Below, in pieces: positions 23,430-33,788 of a stretch of 64,000 nt of DNA. Both the position numbers and the translations under genes were made by a program. Source of the DNA: Schistocephalus solidus (lineage: Eukaryota > Platyhelminthes > Cestoda > Diphyllobothriidea > Diphyllobothriidae); NCBI GenBank assembly GCA_017591395.1, contig WEDG01004123.1, positions 1 to 64,000 of the forward strand, written 5' to 3'. Under the pieces are notes generated by a model. It saw nothing but the letters and a program-made list of their open reading frames with translations. It did not search any database and was not told the origin of the DNA. How positions within the stretch are numbered: the first letter of the stretch is position 1; every line of letters begins with the position of its first letter.

Positions 23430-24157
23430 TCCACTAAAAACTTCGTGTTGTAATTTTTACACCCCTTATCGTTTTTGAGATCTTTTATGGAATTCAAAAA
23501 TATACCCTCCGGGAATCTTGCAAAATACATTAAACTGTCAAGGTTCGAATCAGGTCACCAGTGTGTGGGAAACGACGATGATACCAGTGAGCTATCGCTG
23601 CGTGGCATGCGCGCTGATTTAGATTAACTTATGGAATAGTCGTTATACGAATGACTACATTTCCGGACATGTTTTATTGAAGTCGCCTCCCGCCCAATGG
23701 ATAAAACTAAAGAGGTACGGAGAACAAAATCTTAATTTCTTGACTCTTTACAGACCGCCAAATCAAACTCAGGAAATTGACGAGATAATGTTCGAAATAA
23801 TTAAAGATGCAGCTCAGACTCAAGACACAGTTATCGCCGAAGATTTAAATGCACAATAGATTGACTGGAACCCATTATCCGTAAAAGGTTCGCGGTATTC
23901 CTTTAGCTACAAACTATTAAAGCTCACGGAGAATCACTTTCTCATCCAGAATGTTAGGTTTCGAACGCGAGTTAAGGAGGCTCAAATGGCAAATTGCCTA
24001 GGTCTCGTTCTAACAAAGGACTAAATGATGTGGAAAAATTAAGGTCACTCTCGCCGCTTGGTAAAAGTGACAATGTCATGCTGCTGTGGGAATAATTTTT
24101 GCACACCAAGCAAATGGAGAAACGTGATGTTCGGTTAAATTACTGGCGCGCAAATTT
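23430..24157 (+). mobile_element. LINE family D, left copy (5' part, endonuclease segment)
   Basis: 728 bp nearly identical to the complement of 29925-30652. It contains part of the apurinic-type endonuclease domain: the frame at 23677-23859 reads a TLYRPPNQ motif and ends in a D(L)NAQ segment corresponding to the GDFN motif, then meets a stop that the right copy lacks (tag here, tcg there). The copy is cut at 24157, where a Ty3/Gypsy fragment begins. Together with the right copy it forms a long inverted repeat about 5.8 kb apart. Confidence 0.75.
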
Positions 24158-24975
24158 AAAAACACGCATTTGCTAGGGTTCAGTGTCAGACCCGCATCAC
24201 TGAGGGCTGTGAGAACTCGTTTTAGGTTAGCGTTGTGTTCGCGTATAGTCCGGCCGAAAATGATAATGTCGTCTAAATATATGAGACAAGTGTGGGAGAA
24301 TAGGTGTCGGAGGGCTTGTTGCATGAGGCGCTGGAACGTTGCGGCAGCGTTACATAAACCAAAAGGGAGTTTCTGGAACTCAAAATGGCCTTGGGGTACT
24401 GTGAACGCGGTTTTGTGTCGATCCTTGGGGTCTATTTCAACATGCCAGTATCCGGACTTGAGATCTAAGGTTGAAAACCATCTTGCGTTGCCTAGGGCGT
24501 CTAGTGTATAATCGATACGGGGTAACGGGAAAGAGTCACGCACGGTAACCGCGTTTAGTCGCCGGTAGTCAACGCACAGTCGCAGTTTACCGTCTTTCTT
24601 GGGGACGAGGGCAATAGGTGATGTCCATGGCGAAGATGAGGGGCGGATAATGTCTGCATTCAATAGTTCGTCTAGCAGCTTTTCGACTTCGGCTTTATAA
24701 TGGATGGGAATGCGTCGGGGTGGTTGCCACAGTGGTTTGGCGGAACCCGTATCAATCACATGACGCGTTAAACTTGTGTGTCCGATCTCTGAAGGTGCCC
24801 AGGCAAACAATTCAGGGAATGCTTGTAGAATAGACCTGAGTTCTGTCTTCTGGTGGGGATCTACATCGGGAATTTGAGCTAACAGTTCGTCAATATTTGT
24901 TGGTTGGAATTTTACTGCTGCAATCACCGCTTCATATATCTGATCGGTGTCGTCTCTGTCGATGTATTCGCACGG
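24158..24975 (-). mobile_element. Ty3/Gypsy reverse-transcriptase fragment
   Basis: Uninterrupted frame over the coding part (24927-24158) covering nearly the whole reverse-transcriptase domain: PPRRIP and the KxxxExxLDELL helix, PWTSPIALVPKKDGKLR, CVDYRRLNAVT, FSTLDLKSGYW with the first catalytic Asp, TAFTVPQGHFEFQKLPFGL, and the YLDDIIIF active site with both Asps, then LNPSKC. It belongs to a different Gypsy lineage from the remnant at 3.1-5.6 kb, where the active site is lost. There is no protease, RNase H, integrase or LTR alongside, so this is a fragment; its open frame suggests recent arrival. Both ends lie in LINE D sequence. Confidence 0.88.
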
Positions 24976-25746
24976 GTAGTCGTGTCCGCACGTATGACGT
25001 CTTCTGGCAGTTCGATCCAGTTACTGTAAAATTGCTGTGAAAACGAAGGGCGACGAACATCCAGGTTGGATAAGGCTCATCGAAGATATTGCAGTTAAAA
25101 TACATATGTTACTATATATTAATGAGTAACACATCTGCATAGAAAGAAAAATGTTTTCTAACCGTGGGATCTAGGCACAGTTAACCACGATTAACTACAT
25201 GTATATGCACAACATTGCTATGAAGTTGCAGAGCCTTCCTGTAGAATGAACGGTAGTGGTTACGTGAATACAAATCCAGTTCATGTTTGTATGTATCTGT
25301 TGTGTCCGCCAGAAAGACGTCGTCTTTGAGTTCATCCCAGGTAGCAATAATTTGCTATGAAAACGAATGGCGACAAACATACAGGTGGGATAAAGCACAT
25401 CGAAGATATTCCATTTAAAATAAATATGTTACGATAATGTTGTGAGTAACATATTTACATAGAAATAAAAATAGTTCTGTTACACTGGAATCTAGGCACA
25501 TTTATCCTGAAGGATCGAAGATTACCTATAACCCCGTTATCTGTAGGTATGTGCGAAGCTTTGGTGTGATGTAGCAGTGCCTTCCTGGAAGAATGAACGG
25601 TATTTTTCAAGCAAATATAAATCGAGTTTATGTTTGAATGTGTCTGTCGTGTCCGCCCGTATGACGTCCTCTGGGAGTCCGTTCCAGGCACCGACGACTC
25701 GCTGCGAAAAGTAATGGCGACGAACATCGAGGTGTGATAAGTTATC
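24976..25746 (-). repeat. Threefold tandem repeat of the LINE D 3' end
   Basis: Three copies of a unit of about 320-350 bp, with equivalent points at 24983, 25301 and 25648 (tgtccgc followed by an acgtc run). In the copy nearest the LINE body (25740-25600) the minus strand encodes the C-terminal tail of the LINE protein (DVRRHYFSQRVVGAWNGLP), a motif common at the end of Jockey/CR1-type proteins. The two outer copies are more diverged and carry the 3'-UTR as well. Confidence 0.7.
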
Positions 25747-25754
25747 TTGAAGTT

Positions 25755-26213
25755 TCAGAGAATTCCCACGCAGGTTATTTGTTGTGGCAAATGAAAAAAA
25801 AAGTCTTCGAAGTGTAGAACACAGTCCTGATTCCTTACAAGCCGGTATGTCTGTATGAGATCACCTCGAATCTGCCTGTACTCAAGAGTGAAAAGGTTAA
25901 GAGCATCAAGTCTGCATTTATATGCTAAAAACTTTAGACCCTTCACAACTTTTGTTGCCCTCCTTTGGACTCTTTCCAGCAGTTTGTAATCTTTTTTTAG
26001 CCACTGTTGCCATGCCTGAACTCCCTATTCCAGGTTCGAACGAATAAACGCCCCATAAAGTTTTCGAAATATGTTCTTATCGATGTTTACAAAAGTTCTT
26101 TTAATGGCAAACAGGACATTTGACGCTTTTTTGGCCACCCTAACACATTGAGCGGAGGGCGTGAGGGAAGACAAGACGGTGATTCCCAAGTCCTTTTGTT
26201 CGGATACGACAGG
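25755..26213 (-). pseudogene. LINE family D reverse transcriptase, C-terminal part
   Basis: The minus strand reads, from 26213 down, SEQKDLGI, a heptad-like helical segment, then [13 protein letters not shown]..., [21 protein letters not shown], the usual C-terminal block of Jockey/CR1-type reverse transcriptases. It is the continuation of the RT core at 28832-28470, separated from it by the family B element inserted between 26214 and 28470. Confidence 0.7.
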
Positions 26214-26863
26214 AATTTTGATTCCAGCTGAATCTTCACCCGTTAACCTTGTTTCTGGTTTGAGGGAAATTGTGTCAACTCCACTTCTTTCTCATCCGAA
26301 GCAAACCATGCCTGCTATACCTGCCAAATCTACTAACCCTAAGAAAACTCCTAGTAAATCTAAATCTGTGGCTAATCCAGGCTTTAAAATCAGCAATGGC
26401 ATTACCGATGGGAAACCTGCTAACCCCTCAGCATCTACAACAGCTGCGAACGCTAACGTTAGCATCTTTCCCAACCCAAAAATTGTCCGAAATCCACAAA
26501 TATTTAACGCTTCTAATTATGCTACCAGTTTTTCGAAATCATTTATTCCTTTTTCAAATGCACGTTTTTCCGCCAATTTTTTGCTAACGTCACTCAAAAT
26601 CTCATTTCTATGCCACCTCCTATCTTTCAACCGCCACAATATAGCCTTCCTTACCAAGGTTTTCATCCAAATATGCCGCTGTACAATAATCTCAGTTCTC
26701 TTAACAGTAACATTTCGACAAATTGTTGACCAGAGCAATTTTCTTTCGTTTCTTCTTTCCAGTTTTCTTCTCCGCCACCAAATTATCCTTTTTTATAAAT
26801 ACTGACGAGCGTAACCTGCCGCTCAGGAATACGCTCAGCTTAGTTTCACTCAATGCGAGGTCA

Positions 26864-27500
26864 GTTGTAAATAAGATGGCTGAGCTTAGAACAGTAGCCT
26901 TTGAGCTTGATCCAGATGTGCTGTGCATCACTGAATCCTGGGCTCACTCTCTTATTTCTGACTCAACGCTTGCTATAGATCATTTCAATTTGTACCGACA
27001 AGACCGCGCTGAGAAAAACGTGGCGGTGGTTGCCTCCTTTATATTAAGTCATCCTTTGTACATTTCCCTTTACATCTGAACATTTCGTCTTTTTCTGGAA
27101 ATGTATGCTTTGCTTCAGTCATCCTCCCGCACAATAAAAAAGCGACAATTGGCTGTGTCTATAATCCTCCGTGTTATTCTGGCAATGAAAGCGAGCTCTG
27201 TGAACTATTTGAAAAAGTTGCAGACACTCAGTTTGATGTTAAAATAATCGTAGGCGATTTTAATCTGCCAGACATTGACTGGCAGGTCAATTCCTCTCCA
27301 CCTTAACATCAGAAATTGGTCGATACTATTAACTTTTCAAACATGTCCCAACTGGTCAGATCAGTTACTAGAAATGACAACATTTTTAGATTTAATTTTT
27401 TTACAAATGATGTCCACCCTCTCTTTATGAATTTTCATCATGATCTATTTACAAGTGATCACGCAATAATTCACTGTTGTCTTCCAGTTCCCCTTCATAC
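26864..27500 (+). pseudogene. Endonuclease domain of LINE B1
   Basis: AP-like endonuclease of a Jockey/CR1-type LINE, which nicks the genomic target to prime reverse transcription. Catalytic motifs are visible in order: N-A-R-S (26850s), ESWA with the metal-binding Glu, a GDFN motif at about 27255, and the terminal SDH at about 27460. At least two frame breaks (near 27080 and a stop at 27304, where the B4 copy has a sense codon) interrupt it. Confidence 0.75.
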
Positions 27501-28202
27501 GAAGCCTGAGGTTAAATGCAATAACCTCGACTTTGCTAACATAAACCATGAAACAGTAAATAATTTCGTTAGCACTCTAGATTGGCATAGCATATTCTCA
27601 ATCAACGATCTAAACATTTTCCGTGAGCTATTGCAGAGCCTCACAGAAAAAATCCAGGCTTTTATCCCGTTTAAGATTTTTAATTCACATACAGCTTCTT
27701 CTACTGTTCCGCATTTTCTCCAGAACAGACTTAAGAAATTACGAAAGCAACATAAAGATTCATCTAAAAGCTCTTTGTCAGTTCATTTAAGGATTGCACA
27801 AATATTTAAATTAGCATCGAGAATAAGGCTCGCGCGAGATAAGCGTAGGGAGTCTCGGGCACTAAATGAAGCCAATTCATCCAAATCTGTTGCTCAAATC
27901 TTTCATGTTCGGTCATCGGCTAAGCGTCTGAATGTAACTCCGCCCTTACTCGACTGTAACAAAAAATTTGTTACAGATGATTTTGGCAAAGTAGAATTGT
28001 TAAACTCGTTTTTTGCCAACCACATTACCATTGAAACTAGCACCACTCTCACAATTCCTCTTAAGTTCATTGACGCATTTTCGTGAGATTCTGTTTCATA
28101 CGCCTAAGTGATCAAGAACGAATTACCTCGACGTTTCATTATCTCATTCTGAAATGCTACTGCAGTATTACCCTATTCTACCACCTGACCATTTTTTCCT
28201 AA

Positions 28203-28289
28203 GCAGTTTTTTTCTCCTACCTTCTTTTCGAAAATGAAGGCCTATTGAACTCTGCCTCCATTTTCATGGTAGGAGTTTTTTTTCACTGC
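28203..28289 (+). ncRNA. U-rich internal-loop hairpin in the LINE B1 3' UTR (ENE-like)
   Basis: Outer stem GCAG (28203-28206)/CTGC (28286-28289); internal loop T7 (28207-28213) opposite T8CA (28276-28285); inner stem CTCCTACC (28214-28221)/GGTAGGAG (28268-28275), perfect; apical stem GAAAATGAAGGC (28230-28241)/GCCTCCATTTTC (28254-28265), 11 of 12 pairs. The layout matches ENE elements that bind a poly(A) tail by U-A-U triples. Function is inferred. Confidence 0.6.
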
Positions 28290-28470
28290 CTATTTTTTCT
28301 AGTTCACCATTAATTTTAAAACATTGCTAACTGTTGACATAGCAGGACAAGTTATGAATTTGTACATTTTATCTGCATACATTGTCATAACTTTATTTCG
28401 TTACTAATGTTTGCTTAGACAGTACCTTCCCGGTGCTAACCATATATAAATTCTTAATTCTAAATATGGC

Positions 28471-29554
28471 AGGCACCTTCCGTCAAGGACGTTATGATGG
28501 GAGGTGTCCATCGCGATTGCTTTCTTTGTTTTGAGCCGCAGGGTGAAACATTTTTCAAAGTTGAACTTCATCTGCCATTTATCGGACCATGCAGATAGGC
28601 GGTTGAGTCCTTCTTGTAAATTCTGTTCATCAGTACTGCATCGGATTGGTTGCCATATCTTGATTTCGTCTGCAAACATGACTCCGTTGCTGTTCAATTC
28701 ATTCATACAATCATTGACAAAGATTAAGAAAAGTGATGGTCCAAGGACGGAGCCCTGAGATACACCACTCAAGACCGGCACGGAAATTGATTTCGCATTA
28801 CCAATGCACACGGACTGTGATCGGCCTATCAAGAAGTTTTCTATCCAATTGAGTAAATTCCCCCTTATTCCGGATTCTCGGACTTTAAATAGTAACCTAC
28901 GGTGAGGAACACTATCAATGGCTTTTTGAAGTCGATTTAGACTATATCGACGCTGTTGTCCTCATCTAATGACCTGGACCACTGTTCCATTGAATAGAGC
29001 ATATTTGTCAAACAGTAGTGATTTCGTCGAAATCCATGTTGGGCATACTCAAGGAAGTTTTTTTCTTCGAGAAACTTCCTGCTGGCCTTTTCGATGTTCC
29101 TTTCCATCACTTTGCAGCAAATGCATGTTAGGCTCACCGGTTGATAGTTTTTAGCGCTGGTTCTGGATCCACCCTTGTGAATAGGGTATATATATGCTGA
29201 TTTCCAATCAGAGGGTAGGATGCCTCAGTCGAAGGGCGACTGGAAAATGCAAGAGAGTGGTTTAGAGAGTTTGCTAGCAGGCTCCTTCAGTAATTTTGCT
29301 GGTATTTGATCAGGATCAGGAGACATGGTGTCGTTAAGCGCAAGAAGCTCCTTCTTCACATCTTCTTCTGTGAATTCGAGGTCCTCATTGACTGTGTCGT
29401 TACTACTTGTATGAAAGTCTATTTGGTTAAAATCTGCTTCAACTGTAAAGACAGATGCGAAAAATCGACTAAGGTGTTCTGCCTTATCTTGATTTTCATT
29501 AATATCTTCGTTGTTGTCATCTTTCAACACTGCCCCCATCTCTTTCTTCTTCAA
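28471..29554 (-). pseudogene. LINE family D reverse transcriptase, core
   Basis: Minus-strand RT of a Jockey/CR1-type LINE. Blocks in order: 29554-29225 (thumb-proximal N-terminal region with MSPDPDQIPAKLLKE), 29137-28937 (LTCICCKVMERN, YAQHGFRRN, SVDIV), and 28832-28471 (GVSQGSVLGPSLFLIFVNDCMN, then the active-site strand). The active site reads FADE where FADD is expected, so the second catalytic Asp is replaced by Glu. Stops separate the blocks. The element continues at 26213 after the B1 insertion. Confidence 0.8.
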
Positions 29555-29632
29555 CCGACTATTGATGTAGCTAAAAAGTACTTTTGGCTTGGCGACGGCC
29601 CGTTCTATAATTTAAGCCTAATACTTCTTTCG

Positions 29633-30405
29633 TTATCTGCGGATAGTTAACCTTATTTCATTTCGCTTTCGGCGACATTCTTCGTAATGCATAGGTTGAT
29701 TTGTTGCTCCATACCTTCGCCAGAGTTTATTCTTTCGGTTCAGTTGTCTTTTCAAATCTCGCGTTAACCAAACAGGGCGGTTTGCCTTTTGAAATTTTTT
29801 TATTGGGCAGTTACGGTGCATAGCGTCTTTGATAACGTCCATGAGAGTCGTCCAAACTACGTCCGGATTTGCGGTCAGAATATTTTGCCAATTTAGTGCA
29901 GATAAATCATCCCTCATCGTAGAGAAATTTGCGCGCCAGTAATTTAACCGAACATCAAGTTTCTCCATTTGCTTGGTGTGCAAAAATTATTCCCACAGCA
30001 GCATGACATCGTCACTTTTAACCAAGCGGCGAGAGTGACCTTAATTTGTCCACATCAATTAGTCCTTTGTTAGAACGAGACCTAGGCAATTTGCCATTTG
30101 AGCCTCCTTAACTCGCGTTGGAAACCTAACATTCTGGACGAGAAAGAGATTCTCCGTGAGCTTTAATAGTTTGTAGCTAAAGGAATACCGCGAACCTTTA
30201 CGGATAATGTGTTCCAGTCAATCGATTGTGCATTTAAATCTTCGGCGATAACTGTGTCTTGAGTCTGAGCTGCATCTTTAATTATTTCGAACATTATCTC
30301 GTCAATTTCCGGAGTTTGATTTGGCGGTCTGTAAAGAGTCAAGAAATTAAGATTTTGTTCTCCATACCTCTTTAGTTTTATCCATTGGGCGGGAGGCGAC
30401 TTCAA
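29633..30405 (-). pseudogene. LINE family D endonuclease region
   Basis: Minus-strand frames 30405-30163 (TLYRPPNQ, then EDLNAQSIDWNTL, corresponding to GDFN...W) and 29983-29633 (the linker towards the RT with NRPVWLTRDLKRQLNRKNKLWRRY, typical of Jockey/CR1 proteins). The segment 30160-29985 contains the rest of the endonuclease with frame breaks. The N-terminal third of the endonuclease is missing in both D copies. Confidence 0.7.
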
Positions 30406-30652
30406 TAAAACATGTCCGGAAATGTAGTCATTCGTATAACGACTATTCCATAAGTTAATCTAAATCAGCGCGCATGCCACGCAGCGATAGCTCACTGGTA
30501 TCATCGTCGTTTCCCACACACTGGTGACCTGATTCGAACCTTGACAGTTTAATGTATTTTGCAAGATTCCCGGAGGGTATATTTTTGAATTCCATAAAAG
30601 ATCTCAAAAACGATAAGGGGTGTAAAAATTACGACACGAAGTTTTTAGTGGA
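29925..30652 (-). repeat. Right arm of the LINE D inverted repeat
   Basis: Near-identical complement of 23430-24157; differences seen include single substitutions and one- or two-base indels. Both arms start at the same base of the element (TCCACTAAAAACTTCG). Confidence 0.85.
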
Positions 30653-32490
30653 AACTCCCAGTAAATCTTAATCATTGGCTAATCCAGGAATTAAAATCAG
30701 TAATGTCAATACCGATGGGAAACCTGCTTACACCTCAGCATCTACAACAGATGCAAACGCTATTGCAAGCATCTTTCCCAACCCAAAGAGTGTCTGAAAT
30801 CCCCAAAATAATTAATGCTTCTAATTATGTAACCAGTTTTTCTTAATCATTTATTCTATTTTCAAATGCACGTTTTCCGCCAATTTATGCTAAATTCCCA
30901 CAAAATCTCATTTATATGCCAGCCCTATCAATCCCATGCCATAATATAGCCTTCAATTCCATGATTTTCATTTAAATATGCCGTTGTAAAATAATCTCTG
31001 TTCTTTTAACAGTAACATTTCGACAGATTGTAGACCAGAGCAATCTTGTTTCATACCTTTCATTTCTTCTCTCCAGTTTTCTTCTCCGCCACCAAATGTT
31101 CCTTTTTATAAATACTGATTGCGTAACCTGTAGCTCAGGGATACGCTAAGCTTAGTTTCCCGCAATGCGAGAACAGTTGTATATAAGATGGCTGAACTTA
31201 GAACAGTAGCCTTTGAGATTGATCCAGATGTGCTATGCATAACTGAATCCTGGGCTTACTTTCTTATTTCTGACTCGACGCTTGCTATAGATAATTTTAA
31301 TTTGTACCGACGAGACCGCGCTGAAAAACGTGGCAGTGGTCGCTTCCATAATATTAAGTCATCATTTCTTCATTTCCCTTTTCAGCTGAGCATTTCGTCC
31401 TTTTCTGGAAATGCATGCTTTGCTTCTGTCATCCTCCCGCACAATAAAAAGTGGTAATTGGTTGTGTCTATTACCCTCCATGTTATTCTGGCAATGAAAG
31501 CGAGCTCTGTGAAATATTGGAAAAAGTAGCAGAGACTCAATTTGATGTCAAAATAATCGTAGGCGATTTTAATATGCCAGACATTGACTGGCAGGCAAAT
31601 TTCTCTCCGCCGAAACATCAGAAATTGCTCGATACTATTAACTTTTCAAACATGTCTCAACTGGTCAGATCAATGATAACATTTTAGTTTTAATTTTTAC
31701 AAATGATGTCCACCCTCTCTTTATGCATTTCTATCGTGATCTACTCACAAGTGTTCACGCAAAAATTCCCTGTTGTTTTCCAGTCCTCCTTCTTACGAAG
31801 CCTGAGAATAAATGAAATAACGTCGACTTTGCTAACACAAACCATGAAGCAATAAAATAATTTTGTCAGCACGCTAGTTTGGCATATCATGTTTTCTATC
31901 AACGATCCAAACTTTTTCCATGAGCTATTGCAGAGCCTTACAAAAAATTCAGGATTTTATCCCGTTTAATATATTTTATTCAAATACAGATTCATCTACT
32001 TTTGCACACTTTTCTCTAAATTAGACCTTAAAAATTACGAAAGCAACTTAAAGATTCACCTAAAAACTCTTTGTTAGTTCACTTAGGGATTGCACAAATA
32101 TTTAAATTAGCATCGAAAATTAGGCTCACGCGCGATAAGCGTAGATATTCTCGGGCACTAAGTGATGCCAATTCATCCAAATCTGTTGCTCAAATCTTCC
32201 ATGTTCGGTCATTGGCTTAGTGTCTGAATGTAACACTGCCTGTACTCGACTGTAACAATACATCGTTACAGAGGATTTGGGCAAAGCAGAATAGTAAAAT
32301 TCGTATTTTGCAAACCTTTTTACCTTGAAAACTAGCTTCACTCCCTCACTTCCTCTGTTTTTAAATTCAACTTCACTTCTAACAACCATTTATTTTTCGC
32401 CTTCAAGTATTCAAAAATGAAAATGCTCACCCTCAATTCCTCTGCTTTCAATTTCAAATTCACTTCTAACTTCACAGAGTCCACGCAGAT
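30653..32490 (+). mobile_element. LINE family B copy B2, decayed
   Basis: Diverged plus-strand copy of family B, starting within ORF1 (same sequence as 26348 onward) and ending in the N-terminal region of the RT. The endonuclease is partly readable at 31188-31687 (ITESWA, then GDFNMPDIDW), with stops and indels throughout. At 32345-32490 a short stretch (cctctg...ttcacttctaac) is present twice in tandem. It lacks the 3' UTR. It abuts the 5' end of LINE D at 30652. Confidence 0.75.
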
Positions 32491-33716
32491 TTTTGCCACA
32501 AGAAAATTGTTTCTCCAAATTACATTAATAATATTCGCGCGAAAAACTATTTTTTTCAGAATCAATACCCGAATAGCTATGGCATACCTCCATGTAGTAC
32601 TCAATTTTCAAAGGACTTACATTACCCTGTCAAACGTACGCTGAAATCGCACTGAAGACGTAGAGCAATCGACTTCAATTTGAAACACACAAATGCATAT
32701 AAGCTACTCCTGCCGCACATAGGAAGACATAAATTATAGCCAAATAGTAGCCAGTGAAGTATATGGTATATATGTATAGTGTCTATCATGTGCATAGGAA
32801 CCACGTTTATTATTGGTTCTCCAGCTTGGGCAGTTTGAACACAATTACCACTTCACTCGTACTGTTCCTAACAATAACGCTGCAACTGCACCTACGTTAT
32901 TGCTTTCTGCGCATCGGGGATTTTTCTTGTGCCAAAATTCCTCACAAACGGACATCAAATTTGATTTTTTTCATCACCTTAGTCGATATGACTAAACAGG
33001 CTCTACACCAATACAAACTAACAACCACTCAGTGAACCAAAAGTGCAAAACCTCTTGAAGATCAGAAGTTATCCAGCACCTTTGACATCTACAAACGGTT
33101 GAGTCGTTCCTGAATATTCTTCCCATTTTTTTTGATTTTTAAAGTGGTTTTGAACGATTAAACACATTTTTGCTCATATTATTCATATCACGGCGTCGTT
33201 TGACTTCCATTTTAAATTTGCTCATCTCCAAGCTTTTGCTTTTTGGCCAATAATCTGTCCCCGAAGTCATCACGCAAGGAAATAAGTTGACATTGGATCA
33301 CATATTGTCCGTGTTTACCAGGATCAGCCTAGAAGTGCTGATAGACATTGTGATCGTCAGAAACACAACAATCGATATCGGATTCTTAACAAATTAGCTT
33401 AATCAGCTTCCTTAGGATCCCTGCGTAACCTGCCTCCTACGGGCTTCAGAAAACCGTCTCTCGACAGAAAAGGGGAAGTCATCAGAAAGGAAAGGAGAAC
33501 TACTGGCAAAGTCGCTTCAAAGGCTGCATGGTTCTTTGCTTCATATTAACATTCGATACTGAATTCGGTTCGGAAAAGTGCTTCTTATTGCGCTCAGTAA
33601 ACTATTCACTTGATAATTTACGCTGCTCGTTAAAAATTAATGCATTTTCGTAGAGATATTGCTAGTATGAGCAATTTAAATGTTCACGACCCGACCAAGC
33701 GAGAAAATTACTCACC
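32491..33716. other. Non-coding stretch, no gene recognised
   Basis: AT-rich, with short unrelated open frames and no motif seen. Confidence 0.5.
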
Positions 33717-33788
33717 GCAGTGACCGGGATTCGAAACACAAACCTTTCTCTTAACGACCGATGCTCTTAACCGCTCGGCAATTCTAAC
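33717..33788 (-). repeat. Second tRNA-like remnant
   Basis: The minus strand carries a box A (TGCCGAGCGGTTAAGAGC, the form found in Leu/Ser tRNAs) and a box B (GTTTCGAATCCC) with correct order and spacing, but no acceptor stem. It is most likely the head of a SINE derived from a class II tRNA, distinct from the one at 10704-10784. Confidence 0.5.

Larger units (their letters stand above)
26214..28470 (+). mobile_element. LINE family B copy B1, internally deleted, nested in LINE D
   Basis: A plus-strand element carrying the end of ORF1 (26225-26800; Ser/Pro/Asn-rich), the endonuclease (26864-27500: SLNARSVVNKM, CITESWAH, GDFNLPDIDW, SDHAIIHCC) and the start of the RT ORF up to 28058. There the sequence jumps directly to the 3'-UTR: the missing 1.8 kb is present in copy B5 between about 58440 and 56625. 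The joint shows about 2 bp of shared sequence. The 3'-UTR runs to a TAAA-rich end at 28470 and includes the U-loop hairpin at 28203-28289. Flanking sequence on both sides is LINE D in the opposite orientation. Confidence 0.8.

Noticed and set aside
23056..23478. 140-codon plus-strand open frame
   Set aside because: Overlaps sequence that matches a LINE 3' flank on the other strand and runs into LINE D at 23430; no protein similarity recognised.
24976..25746. Regularly spaced repeats as a possible CRISPR-like array
   Set aside because: Units are 320-350 bp, diverged, and encode the C-terminus of a LINE protein; nothing CRISPR-like.
28214..28283. Hairpin followed by T8 resembling a bacterial Rho-independent terminator or a Pol III terminator
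   Set aside because: The host is clearly eukaryotic; the T run pairs off against a second T run on the other side of the stem in every family, and the elements are Pol II-type LINEs whose RNA must extend past it to the 3' end.
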